Below, piece after piece: positions 35,280-47,212 of a DNA stretch of 64,000 nt (its first letter is position 1; every line of letters begins with the position of its first letter). Source of the stretch: Larix kaempferi. Taxonomy: Eukaryota; Streptophyta; Pinopsida; Pinales; Pinaceae. The notes under the pieces are model-generated. The model was given only the letters and a program-made list of their open reading frames with translations. It ran no database searches and had not been told where the DNA came from. Where the stretch lies: positions 19,202,001-19,266,000 of the forward strand of contig BSBM01000150.1 in NCBI GenBank assembly GCA_027924585.1, given 5' to 3'. A program made the translations under genes and the position numbers.

Positions 35280-36676
35280 AATCGATTAAATGAACATTGT
35301 GCACCTTAAAAAAAATATTTCATTGTCCATGGTGCTAACTAACATAAAGTGTATCATGAATGATGCTTGGTGTGCCACACTAATGCACACCATGATCGTC
35401 AATGCAATGAATACTAGCAGTGCACTTAATACATACAGATGCATCATAACCATTGCCTCTAGACATCCAAAAGTGCACTGGTTATTTATGACCCCACACT
35501 CATACTATATCGTTACATTTATAAGAAACATATGCATCATAAGCGATGCATATCTATAAAACAATGCATTAGATAAATTTGTGTGGCATTTAGTAACCTC
35601 ACTTACCAGTGCACACACATAAATGATGCACCAATTTGGTGAAGCCACACTGGTTCGGTCAAAACATTTGTTAAATTTTTTTTTTGGTGGTGCACTTAGT
35701 TATGCCTCTGTACATCTCAATACCCACTAACATATATGGCCCCACATACAAAATTGTGAATGATGAATTTATGATGATGGTATGGACTATAAGAAGTGCA
35801 TATCTATCAAACAAAGCATCACATGATGACAAGTGCACATAATACTTATACATTTTATCGATGCATTTATAATAATAGGAACAACAATTAACTATGCTTT
35901 TGTAAATTATAAAGAACATCAATAAACCCTGAGAGATTTGTATATTCATGCATACTGGTGTGCATCTTAAACATGAACACTTTGTAGATGATGCACTATT
36001 TCACCAATCGCAGTGCAACCTATAAATTCTAAGGGGCATCGTGTTCCGGTTTGACCTAAACAGCTCGAATGCATCGTGCAAAATATTAAAAACAATGAAA
36101 AAAGAGCAAATGAAAGGTAAATTTTAAATTTTAATCTACTAAAGACGTAAATGAGGAGGTAACAAACAATTTACTTCTTGTCTTGTCGGCCTAGAAGGCA
36201 TGCTTGCCATGTACACAAATAAAGAGGTTATGGGACCATTTTTCAAAATTCAAAATCCATTAGCACATCGGGGGGGAATGTTATAACTCAATAGCACTGA
36301 TGATGGGACAACCGTACAGTTAGGTTATGCACTGGTGCTTTTGTGGTCTCAAGCACTAAAACCAATTTGCAAACAAAATTATTGTTCAATAACTTTTTAT
36401 TTTATTTTACCATACGTTGGTGCACTCGATAGTATGGTGCACCGATACATTTTTAGAACTAAAGCACACCATAGAATAATAAAAAGACCTTTCCCAATGG
36501 ATTGTTTAGATAAATTCTCTTGTGCAATTATGGCATTCCAACACATCAAGATGTTTGTGGAAAATTTTAAAATAATAAACTATATTTTATTTTCAATAGG
36601 CAAAATTGACAGTGTCTTATATTCATATGCAAACTGGTGTGTTTCATGGCTCTAAACGGGTGTCTTATATATATAT
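35280..36676. repeat. TGCA-rich degenerate tract
   Basis: Words of the type GTGCAC, ATGCAC, GATGCAT and TGCACC recur some twenty times at irregular 30-60 base spacing. Short open frames are broken. Similar words continue at 43050-43330, beyond the copia element, so the tract was one block before that insertion. Its origin is unknown; it may be a very old satellite or a transposon end. Confidence 0.45.
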
Positions 36677-37250
36677 CATTAAGATTCAATATAATAAGAT
36701 AGATAACATCAGTATTCAATTCAATTTCACAACAATAACATATACAAGATCACTGAAAGAATAACAAGCACAACATAAACACAAGAGACACGGATTTATC
36801 CTGGGAAACCCTCGTGTGGTAGAAAACCCAGCAAAACTTCCTCAATATAGATGATGAAGAAGTACAAAGATGTAGTCCCCAAACAAGACATCCTTATCCT
36901 CCTTTGCATATCTCTATCTCTCCTATGCGAGTTCACAAGTGAGTGTGTGTGTGTTAAATGAGGAACACACCTCCTCTATTTATACTTTACTTCACTTGAC
37001 TTTTAACCCTAACTAGGTCGGCCCCAACAACTTAACCACTCAACATAATGTTGACTGGGCCGAATCCTCTAGGGGACTTAAACACCCCATTACAATTGAC
37101 TCTAGGGGAACTAATGCCCCGAATTACATGGGAGGTTTTACCTCAATGACTTTACATTATAATAACATCCCGACAGAGGAATAAAACAACTCTGGATGAA
37201 TAATAATAAAGTACAAATAGAATATTCTTTGAAGTTACAATATTTCAACA
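36677..37250 (-). repeat. 3' LTR of the copia element
   Basis: 574 bp, homologous to 42445-43025. The first bases have mutated from TG to CA on the plus strand. It ends ATATTTCAACA, followed by the polypurine tract (37251-37260, plus strand CTCCCCCTTA). Confidence 0.85.
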
Positions 37251-37469
37251 CTCCCCCTTAACGAGAAGGATATTCTAACAACATCTGTAGGAGAAAGGAG
37301 TCATCAACTACATCACAGTGATACATCTATAAATCATTGGAAGTTTTCTTTAATCATCATCAGTAACTCAAATAGCTACTGGAACATCTTCAATATCTTC
37401 AATACTGGAACATCAACATCTTCAGTATTGAGTCTTCATCTTCTGCAGCACTCGATCACTCAATCAGCT

Positions 37470-37785
37470 ACAGCAACATCATCTGGATCTCCCGATCAAC
37501 AGCATCATCTGGATCTCTCAATCAACAACATCATCATCTGGATCTCTCGACCAACAGCATCGTCATCTGGATCTCTCGATCAATAGCATCATCATCTCGA
37601 TCTCCCTATCCACAGCATCATTTGGATCTCTCGATCAACAACATCATCTGGATCTCTCAATCAACAGCATCATCATCTGGATCTCCCGACAACAGCATCA
37701 TTTGGATCTCTTGAACAACAGCATCATCATCTGGATCTTCCGATCAACAACACCATCTGGATCTCTTGATCAATAGAATCATAAT
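37470..37785. repeat. Minisatellite, 26-29 bp unit
   Basis: About eleven copies of a unit like CATCATCTGGATCTCTCGAT followed by CAACAG. Length differences come from an extra CAT. It lies in the 3' non-coding part of the copia element. Confidence 0.85.
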
Positions 37786-37941
37786 CTGCAATACACATGA
37801 TCCAATTACGGGATGATCAATCCCTCTCACTTTAGGACATAAGAAGGATGATAAAATCTTGATCCACTTACGGGATGATCAATCCCTATCACTTTAAGAC
37901 ACCATATCATGTTTAGGGACGATGCAATCCCAACCACAGTG

Positions 37942-38292
37942 CCAGTCATTTTTTCATACTAGATGTGACCTAGATCAAATCTAGGATTTACAACCACAAA
38001 GCCAGTACTTTTTCAACTAGGGTGTGACCTAAATCAAATCTAGGATTTACAACCACAGAGCCAGTACTTTTTCAACTGGGGTGTGACCTAGATCAAATCT
38101 AGGATTTACAACCACAGAGCCAATACTTTTTCAACTGGGGTGTGACCTAGATCAAATCTAGGATTTACAACCATAGAGCCAGTACTTTTTCAACTGGGGT
38201 GTGACCTAGATCAAATCTAGGATTTACAATCACAGAGCCAGTACTTTTTCAACCGGGGTGTGACCTAGATCAAATATAGGATTTACAATCTG
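37942..38292. repeat. Minisatellite, 59 bp unit
   Basis: Six copies, with CCAGT-type starts near 37942, 38002, 38061, 38120, 38179 and 38238. Each holds GGTGTGACCTAGATCAAAT and AGGATTTACAA. Spacing is 59-60 bp and copies are very alike. Confidence 0.9.
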
Positions 38293-38415
38293 TGAATGAT
38301 CACCTGCTGCTACACTGAGCAGTCCAGGAGCGTACAATACATCATTACAGTACCTGCGAATGATCACCCGCTGCTATACTGAGTAGTCTAGGAGCACACA
38401 TTACATCATTCTAGG
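38293..38415. repeat. Two-copy repeat, about 62 bp
   Basis: The phrase TGAATGATCACCTGCTGCTA recurs as CGAATGATCACCCGCTGCTA, each followed by a CAGTCCAGGAGC-like stretch and ACATCATT. Confidence 0.75.
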
Positions 38416-38514
38416 ATCAACATCTTTCTCGGAGACAAGAGTCTACGGATTCCTTTAGGACATGTGTCCAGGGATGATACAATCCACTCATCAACTTACA
38501 CCAATTCTAAGGAC

Positions 38515-38757
38515 CACTCATTGACATCATCGTCGGTATCATCGACCTCATCGCCGAAACAGGTATCCTCATCATCGACCTCATCGTCGGAACAGTGATC
38601 CTCATCATCGATACAAGTATCCTTATCATCAATACATGTATCATCATCATCGATACAAGTATCTTCATCATCGATAAAAATATCCTTATCATCGATACAG
38701 GTATCCTCATCATCAATACAAGTATCATCATCATCAATACAAGTATCATCATTGACC
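38515..38757. repeat. 21 bp minisatellite (Asp-rich if translated)
   Basis: About eleven units of the type ATACAAGTATCATCATCATCR. On the minus strand one frame reads repeats of DDDTCID over 87 residues. Because the unit is a multiple of three, several frames stay open, so coding is not implied. It lies downstream of the copia RNase H end. Confidence 0.8.
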
Positions 38758-38808
38758 ATATCACTCCCCCTTTCGAGGAGGGTCCTTCTGAACTACATCA
38801 AGCTTGTC

Positions 38809-39457
38809 TTAGAAATACTCAAACTTTACTCGAGACAGAATTTTGGTCAATACATCAGCAACATGTTCGTTAGTGCTCACATACTCGAGCTTCATAGCTC
38901 CTTTCTGCACCATATCTCGTATATAGAAATATCGGATCTCTATGTGCTTTGACTTATCATGGAACACTAGATTCTCCGTCATCTTGATACAACTCTGGTT
39001 GTCACACAAGCCCTCGCAGTGGGGTCGATCTCTAAGTCAAATAGTTTTGATAACAACTTTCGAAGCCATATGGCTTCACAACTAGCAGAGAAGCTACTAT
39101 ATTTTCCGCTTCCGCTGTGCTGAGAGCCACACTAGACTGCTTCCTGCTAAACCACGAGATCATAGCAAATCCCGGACAATAACATCCACCCGATGTGCTC
39201 TTTCTGTCTAAGACACTTCCAGCCCAATCTGCATCTATATAACCATACAATCTGAATTCATGATCTCCAACATAGTATATATCAAATTCTATCGTACCTT
39301 TCAGGTACCTCATCACATGCTTTGCAGCTACTAGGTGAACACGTCTAAGCTCAACTAGATACTGACTCAGGGTGTTCATAGCAAAGCATATATCTGGCCT
39401 GGTATTCGTCAGATACATCAATGAACCAATCATCTGTCTGTAAACTGTAGAAACCAC
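38809..39457 (-). pseudogene. Copia RNase H domain
   Basis: The minus strand reads YRQMIGSLMYLTNTRPDICF at the start of the first piece (39457-39032). The RNase H segment YIDADWAGSVLDRKSTSGGC and the SSVALSTAEAE motif follow. After a frame break the last piece (39009-38809) reads DNQSCIKMTENLVFHDKSKH, HIEIRYFYIRDMV and VADVLTKILS. This is the full C-terminal half of a copia polyprotein, with a stop or shift near 39020. Confidence 0.9.
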
Positions 39458-39479
39458 CGTCCATCATCATGGATCTCTA

Positions 39480-40190
39480 CTTCACATTTTTCTTGGCTAA
39501 GGAAAAATCTCGTCTGATCTCAACCACATATCTAATCACATAATCATGCCAGGATTCTTTAACTCAGAGATCTACTCCCTCTGAAGTGGAATCTTCTACA
39601 TCTGAGTATTGTCCTCCTTATGTGACTAAACATCATTCACACTCTGCATTGAGTGATCTTCTGCATATCTATTTGTGCCATCTCCTGTCAGATGGTTCTA
39701 CTGATATGAGCCTCAAGATCACTCGAACTCTATGGTGAGTTCCTTCTTTCTTCCATCTGAGAGAAGCATGTCACCTATGTATAGAAACCATCTTCAACCT
39801 TGTAGCAAAAGTTGAAATCCGCATCATCCGTGGTGATCATCAAGCTCATCAAATGACTATCAATCCTAGGTACCTGTTGAACCCGTACAGAGCCTTCAAT
39901 CATTTGATTCTCTATCAAATCCTGGGAGTTTGCTCGATTCGCACTTCTTCTTCAATTACACCATTCAAGAGAACGATCTTGTCATTCATGGGTGTAATCT
40001 ATCTCTGGAAGTGTGTCTAGCCACTTGGAGCAAACATCTCGTCATGATCCTCTCCCTCTTTCGAAGAGAATCCTCTAGCCACGAGCCTTCTATAATACGT
40101 TTGATTTGTAAGTCTTCTTGTTGAACATCCATCACTTGTTCTTTGGAACAGGTGTTCATCAACCTTCTTTTGTAGATCATAGCACATGAT
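39480..40190 (-). pseudogene. Copia reverse transcriptase relic
   Basis: Minus-strand frames give RGFSSKEGEDHDEMFAPSG near 40070-40015 and LLNGVIEEEVRIEQTP near 39980-39930. These match the copia segments ARGFxQxEGxDYxETFAP and AFLNGxLxEEVYxxQP. The rest down to 39480 is heavily shifted. Confidence 0.75.
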
Positions 40191-42432
40191 CTTTCTTACA
40201 AATCAATTTTAATTACATGATTAGTAACACTTCATAATCATCAAATCATGTTGACATTTCAATGATAACCTATTATGCATACCGATATGATTCACATAGT
40301 TATGCAACTATCTTGACCAATACTTTGGCACAACACTTTTCCATATCATGTATGCATACAGTGGCTATCTAGATGCCTTCCATATCTACCAGAACATGTT
40401 ATCAAGAGCGTGCACAGCTCTCAGCATGTCAGCAAAGAGGTTTCATTCTAGACAAGCAACAATGGAATGCTTGTCCAACTTACCCATCATATGCATATTA
40501 GTAGTATATTGTTCAATGTTATATGAATGCTTACACTATGCATGATATATTTCTTGATTCTAGGAATACAAATATGCATACAACTATTACGAGCAATCTC
40601 ATTAACTATTCAGATATTCAAATAACAACTCAAATACTTATCTTTTATGTTTGTGTGGTTGCCTCCTGCTTGATCTCTATTTTCCCTTTATGATAGCATC
40701 ATGATTATATGTCTTTGAATTTCTATCCATTCTGTACCACTATGCATGCTTAAGTGTATACTAGTTTCATTATTGTGTCTTCCTCAAGATCTCATACATA
40801 ATCATACATTCATTAGTATAATCTTAATACTATCAAAACATTATGATTCTAAATAATCTTAAGCATGTATGTTATTGATCATTTCATACACAAGTATATA
40901 TATCTAAGATCCTAACACAAAGTAGGATTCTAACTTGATATAGGAAAACATACCTGGATTATCATGCTTGCTAGTTATGTCTAACATACCCAAACAATGT
41001 CTTATTTGTTCTATTCAATGATTTAGAGACCTTGTGCTAGTAACCTGCATATCTCATGAGTTAAGCATTGTAGACCCAAATTATACATACCTTGTAAGTA
41101 GAGCTTTTATGTGATCAATGACTATGGATGAGTCTTTGTATTCATGTCATCATGGTCATATGGATTTGTCTTTCTTGATGTACCTTACATGTTAGCAGAC
41201 AACATCATCCTCATACAACACCACAAGTGCATTAGTACAATCATAAGTGTCATAACCCTAATCAATGAATGTATTCTATTATTCACATGCATTCATACTT
41301 TTACTAAGGTTATCATACAATCTAAAATTAATCATGATTGTACTAACCTCAATTATATGAAGACAAACATATCATGAACTTAATCATAAAACAGATTTCA
41401 AAACATACCTGTATCTCCTCAAGTCATACATGTTGAGATTGCTTGTAGTCTTCTCTATAAGGGTAAAAACCCTAACCATCCAAGGTAGATCACTTGTAAA
41501 AATCTTATATAGGTTCATGGTGCTAAGATGATAAAATATCAGTGCCATTTAAACCTCCTTCATTGCTGCCCTATGAGTCTCCCAACTTTGCTAGGGTTTC
41601 TTCTTACTTGGAAACCCTAATTTTCAATTTCTTTCCTCCCACAACATTTTGATGGAGGATTAATATCTATGATGAATGGATTTCAAATCCATTTTCAAAG
41701 TTTTCAATGTTGCATCAGGTGTCTCCAACATTGTATCAGGTCCTTCCATACCTAAAAATTGAAAAAAAACTAAGTGAGAGCTTCTTCCTCCTCTTCCTTG
41801 ATTTCCTCTGTTGGGACATTTCAAATGTTCCGTATTGTTTCTGGTGTATCTCTGAAATTTTGGATCTGCAGGGTCTGAAACTTTGGCCTGTGGTATCCTA
41901 ACCTGTCATCTTTCCATCCCCACAGGTTTGAGCTTCATTGGATTCTCCATCAGAGAGATACGCTCAGTTTCCCAGCATGACCTGTTTAAGGGATGAAACA
42001 ACATAGAGAACTTGTACGGAGTGCCACGTGTCACTGTTTCAACTTCGTCCTCCGAAACATGGACCTGTGAAACTGCAGTCCATTCCCTAACTATCACTTT
42101 TTACAGAATTCCATTTGGAGCTTCCTAGCCCGAGATATGACCTTTTTACCTAGGTCACCTGTTTAGGGCTTCATTCTCGAAGAGGCAAAAACCCTAACTT
42201 GTACGGATCATATCTCAGAAAGTACAATGATTCGGAGGCTTAAAATCAGACACAAGGTACAGGAAAATATATTCTTCAGCGTGTCCAAGTTTCAGATCCT
42301 AAACCTTCGGCAAAATTTATTTATAGCGAAAGTTCCACGATGACTAGGTTTTTCTATACAAAACCCTAACTTTCAAATTGTCGCAAGTGAAACAAATGTC
42401 GTAAGTACCATACATTGCCTTCCTTTGGGCTA
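40191..42432. other. 5' half of the copia element, no domain recognised
   Basis: AT-rich sequence where gag, protease and integrase would be expected. I could not recognise any of them on the minus strand, so the region is either replaced or decayed beyond sight. Confidence 0.45.
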
Positions 42433-42444
42433 GCTCTGATACCA
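42433..42444 (-). other. Primer-binding site of the copia element
   Basis: Minus strand TGGTATCAGAGC, directly adjoining the 5' LTR. Perfect initiator methionine site. Confidence 0.9.
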
Positions 42445-43025
42445 TGTTAAGATTCAATATGATACGATATATAACATCAGTATTCAATTCAATTTCACAA
42501 CAATAACATATACAAGATCACTGAAAGAATAACAAGCACAGCATAAACACAAAAGACACAAATTTATCATGGGAAACCCTCATGGGGTAGAAAACCCAGC
42601 AAAACTTCCTCAATATAGATGATAAACAAGTACAAAGATGTAATCCCCAAACAAGAGCTCCTTCTCCTCCTTTGCAGATCTCTCTCTCTCTCTCTCCTAT
42701 GGGAGTTCACAAGTGAGTGTGTATGTGTTAAATGAGGAACACACCTCCTCTATTTATACTTTACTTCACTTGACTTTTAACCCTAACTAGGTCGGCCCCA
42801 ACAACTTAACCACTCAACATAATGCTCACTGGGCCGACTCCTCTAGGGGACTTAAAACACCCCATTACAATTGATTCTAGGGGAACTAATGCCCCGACTT
42901 ACATGGAAGGTTTTACCTCAATGACTTTAGATTATAATAACATCCCGACGAAGGAATAAAACATCTCCGAATGAATAATAATAAAGTACAAATAGAATAT
43001 TCTTTGAAGTTACAATATTTCAACA
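42445..43025 (-). repeat. 5' LTR of the copia element
   Basis: 581 bp, from TGTTAAGATTC to ATATTTCAACA on the plus strand. Homologous to 36677-37250, with a CT dinucleotide run near 42685. Confidence 0.88.
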
Positions 43026-43043
43026 CACACACACACACACACA
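43026..43043. repeat. AC microsatellite
   Basis: A run of CA/AC dinucleotides touches the right end of the copia LTR. It may have grown from the insertion junction and hides any target duplication. Confidence 0.8.
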
Positions 43044-43421
43044 TATTAGGTTGCATCAATACTTTATTGATTTAGACACATCAGTGCACTCTATTATCTC
43101 TAGTGAACTGGTTTAATTATATGAACAATCAAATTCAGTGTGTCATGTATGCTGACACATCATTGCATGTATATCCATTTAGCACACCGACCAATTTTAG
43201 AATTTTTTAAATATAAAATTATTCATAAGTATTTGATAGAGCCAGTGCGTTGTAATTCTAATGCGTCAATGTGTTATGACATGTTAAACGCACTATTGAT
43301 TTATTTGATAAAATAAAAATATGCTGCTTAGTGATTTGTTTGATATCTTTTCTCGAGCTGCTTAGTGATTTGCAGAAGTGAAGTATTTGATGTCACTACT
43401 TTAATTAAATATCTCATATCA

Positions 43422-43813
43422 ATGCTTAAGCTGAAAGCTCTCAAGTATAAAATCTGAGAAACCTTTCATTTGGTGAAATTTCTGAATTTGCATTAAAGTC
43501 CTCAACATAAATTTTTACAATTAATTTATGTTAAGCACCTCAATGGTTCCTAGGCCATTTGTTTCTCATAAATCTGTGTCAAAAGTGATATGAGGTATTG
43601 AATACTTTTGTATATAGATGCTTAAGATGAAAGCTCTCAAGTATAAAATCTGAGAAACCTTTCATTTGGTGAAGTTTCTGAATTTGCGTTAAGGTCCTCA
43701 ACATAAAATTTTACAATTAATTTATGTTAAGGACCTCAATGGTTCCTGGGCCATTTGTTTCTCATAAATCTATGTCAAAAGTGATATGAGGTATTATTGA
43801 ATACTTTTGTATG
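43422..43813. repeat. Tandem duplication, period 196 bp
   Basis: 43422-43617 and 43618-43813 are near-identical. Both start ATGCTTAAG and contain TTTCATTTGGTGAA and TTCTCATAAATCT. Two copies only. Confidence 0.85.
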
Positions 43814-45439
43814 GCATTTGCATGCTTTATGTTGTGAATGAAGGTATATACAAAAAAAATATCACAAATGGCATGCCTTGGGCACCATTATAGTTGTCCA
43901 TACTCTCATACACCCATACCCACATTCGACACATGCTTAAATTGTCTATCAAACAATGAGTTATTCTCTACTGCCAAGAGTTGGGATTTAATAATAATAG
44001 TTATGGTGGAGATGATGTTTATGTTTCTACTTTTGTTGTGGAGATGATGTTTATGTTTCTATTTTTGTTTCAGTTCCAGTTATGGATTTACAACATTTGG
44101 TTATGGGAAGTGTTGCAAGTCCATTGATGTTTTAGGTATACAATTGCTTTTCAAAGGAGCACCAATCCATAACATCAATTAGACACATGTTATGTCATGT
44201 TTGGGAACACCAAACATTTTATGCTTATGGATTTGATGAGTTCCAACTTTAAACAATTGTGTGACTAGCACAATTTAGGTTTGAATATTTACAGGGTAAG
44301 CGAACATAAGTAAGTCCATAACCAATACTAGTTTATATAATTTAGATTGTGACTTGTAATAAAAGTTACAAGTATAATCTAAATATACCATTTCTTATTG
44401 TAAAGGTGTCATTGTGAAATTATGTGTTATACATATATCATTAACGATGCGACATGGAGGTTTGGAGGTGGCACCCAATGTATGCACCTCATGTAGTTGT
44501 TTAGGTGATCAAGGGGGTGTTCAACTAGAGTGACTAGTAATCATGGAAGTCGACTGAGCTAGAGAGGTGTTGTACAACTCCATTACTCCTGGTAATAAGA
44601 GCGTCTTAATGCATTCACATTTCACTCATGTGAATAACATGATGATAATCAATCCTTCAAGGTTGGAGATGATGACAGTTTGTGGGTTGGCTCATCAACG
44701 TGATTTATGGAAAGGAGTTTGGGTCTTATTCCACTGTTCTCTACTCATTTGTCCATAACATTTCCAGGAAAACTATAGGTTTGATTCCTGGAGACCTAGA
44801 TATATCAACACTTTGTCTAGGCACTCAATTGAGAGACATTTCGACAATGCCAATGGTAGGACACAACAATCTCGATAGGCGACGGTATTGGTTGGTAAGG
44901 AATTTTGAAGTCTAATATGTGGGTCATGGATGCAACTATGACTAGGAGTGGCATCCATCATCCCAAAGATAGGAAAGGAAAATCCATGTTCTTGGAAGAA
45001 GCGGAGGGAAATTGTAGGATTTCGAGAAGAGCCCAACCCAATAACTACAACAACACCCCAATCAAGCAAGAGCATAAAAAAACTTACCAAAGCTCAACAG
45101 GAAGCCATGGTTGTACCCAACCATGGTAGTTCCTCAAGCACTCTAAGATACTCAACGTAGAGATGAATAACCTAGAGAAGAAAATCACAGGCAAAAAGAG
45201 GATGACCCCACTGAAAAGGTGGATATGGAGGCTTTATAGTGGATTCCTAACATAGGATTCTCTAGAAGCAAGGACACAAAAGTCCCTAAAATAACTGAGA
45301 TTTACTTACTAGTAAAATTCTTAATCATGTAGGCTATGGAGGAAAGAGATACACAACAACACTCGAATATAATGTGCAAATTGGAATTCATGGAAGTTAA
45401 ATACAACACCCTTATCAAGGTTCATCGGAGTCTGAAAGC
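43814..45439. other. Flank of gypsy element 2, no gene named
   Basis: A 32 bp duplication (GTGGAGATGATGTTTATG twice) lies near 44008-44070. From about 44905 the plus strand has a lysine-rich, broken open stretch (IPKIGKENPCSWKKRR, KLTKAQQEAMVVP). A later piece reads MEERDTQQHSNIMCKLEF. This last piece seems to continue after the inserted element at 53785. I do not recognise the protein. Confidence 0.4.
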
Positions 45440-45444
45440 AATTG

Positions 45445-47212
45445 TGTAATGACTCTTTTTCAAAATTTTATTAAAATGCCAATTTTTCCACTTTTTCCCC
45501 AATTTTGACCTTTGACTAGTTTTACTGTTTGGACCTCCAAATCAACCCAAATGCTCCCAAATCTTCTGTAGGAGTGTATGAATGGTATTTAGACTTGAAT
45601 ATTAGGTTCAGGGATGTTTTATGGCCCTCCAAATACTGCTGCAAACTTGATTTGTATTCTGATCAATATATGTAGTTTTGACTAGTAATTTATGCATCAA
45701 ATCCCCCCGGGGTAACACTACAAATGGCCTTCCAAATGCCTCCAAACTCCCACAAATTTATGAATAGAGGTATGTAATGTGTTAAGTATGTGATTAAGGT
45801 ATCATATTCACCATTAATTTATTTTTACTACTGTTCTAACTCTCTCACATTCAACAACAAAAACCCCCAATTCGACCCTTGGGGAAATGGCACTATTTCA
45901 CCTCTAAATACAAACAAACTGAGTAAAAATGCTTCAAATGCTCAAGTACAGTACATGAAACTTGTAGAATATATCCATGGCAGTATATGAATCACAAATA
46001 TATCAGAGAATCATCCATCCATTCGAAATAATCAACCTTATAGTGTCATACATCAAAGCATTAGGGAAATGGACATTGTTTGCTCATTAATCAATAATTT
46101 TGCATATATTCAATGGGTATTTCGACCTGAGAGTTTCTAAATATGAAGAACAGAGGATATGAAGCTATTACAATCAGAAAAATATCATATGAAGCTCTCC
46201 CAATGAGTGCAAGATCTCACCCAAAGCACAATCCCTCAAGGAGCCCGAATATGCCTTCAAAATTGGAAATGGTGGAGAGAAAGTGTTGCACTAAACCAAA
46301 CCATCAAACTTCCTGTAGCCAATACCTGCAAATAAAAATACATTAAAGCACCATGAAAGACCTGAGTGGCCTCTCCAAACACCAACTTTGATGGGAATCT
46401 TTCACCCTCGAAATTGGCTAAGGCAAGAAACTAGTCATCCACTAGTTCTCTCTTCACAAATGCAATTTTTCTCAAATCATCAAAATCCATTCTCATACTT
46501 GATTTCTACATTTTATAACCAACATTAGCCTTCAAGGGGTTGAAATCCTCTCAATAGATTCAATAAATTTTCATTTAGAAAATATTCCTCATTTGCCACT
46601 TGTTTCCTTGTTCCAACCTTCCATCTTCTCCCAAATTTGAATTTGAGTCTCTTTAGCTTCCCCCAACTCCATGAGCGGCTTCCTTGAGCCTATTTTTGGG
46701 GCTAACATGTCATAATGGTCAGGTGTAAGAAGTCAGGTCTGAATTTTGTCATAAATGTCATAGATGCTTCATTATTGTTGTCATAAAACTAGGGAATCTA
46801 GCCCAAGTGTCCACTAGTCTCCAATTTGACTCTTCCTCTCCCATGGAGGTTACTATTCCATCCCATTTCGACCTAAGATGCTAAATTCCATGTGTTATGA
46901 CTTACCAACTCACCCAAGAGTGTTCACCTTCCCATGAATTCGAATTGGCAAGAGAGAGCTGCCATGTGTCATTGAAAAATCAAGCTAGTGTGGGTCCCAC
47001 CACCTCCATATGTCTCCAAAACCACTTGCCACTTAGAATTTATCTTGAATTTATTTATTCACCATATTTATTAAATTCTTGAACCCTTCTAATATCTAAA
47101 TATCATTTATTAGCTTCCTTATTACCATCCCACATGTGCCCATCCAACCTAGGAAACTAGTAGGATTGATGGGATTGTCTTACTATGCACTTATTTGAAT
47201 GGGGACATTACA
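45445..47212 (-). repeat. 3' LTR of gypsy element 2
   Basis: Starts TGTAATGACTC and ends GGGGACATTACA on the plus strand. The polyprotein's last codons run into its first bases on the minus strand (stop at 47191-47193). Confidence 0.92.

Larger units (their letters stand above)
36677..43025 (-). mobile_element. Ty1/copia element, minus strand, decayed
   Basis: LTRs lie at 36677-37250 and 42445-43025. A perfect TGGTATCAGAGC primer site lies inside the right LTR and a polypurine tract, AAGGGGGAG on the minus strand, lies inside the left LTR. Reverse transcriptase and RNase H remnants lie on the minus strand in the order expected for copia. Gag and integrase were not recognised in the 5' half. 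No clear target duplication was found: the left flank is a TA run and the right flank an AC run. Confidence 0.88.

Noticed and set aside
38507-38764. Open frame of repeated M, I, L and V on the minus strand
   Set aside because: It is a second frame of the 21 bp minisatellite. Open frames there follow from the repeat unit length.
36654-43043. Target duplication of the copia element
   Set aside because: The left flank is a TA run and the right flank an AC run. No shared five bases could be supported.
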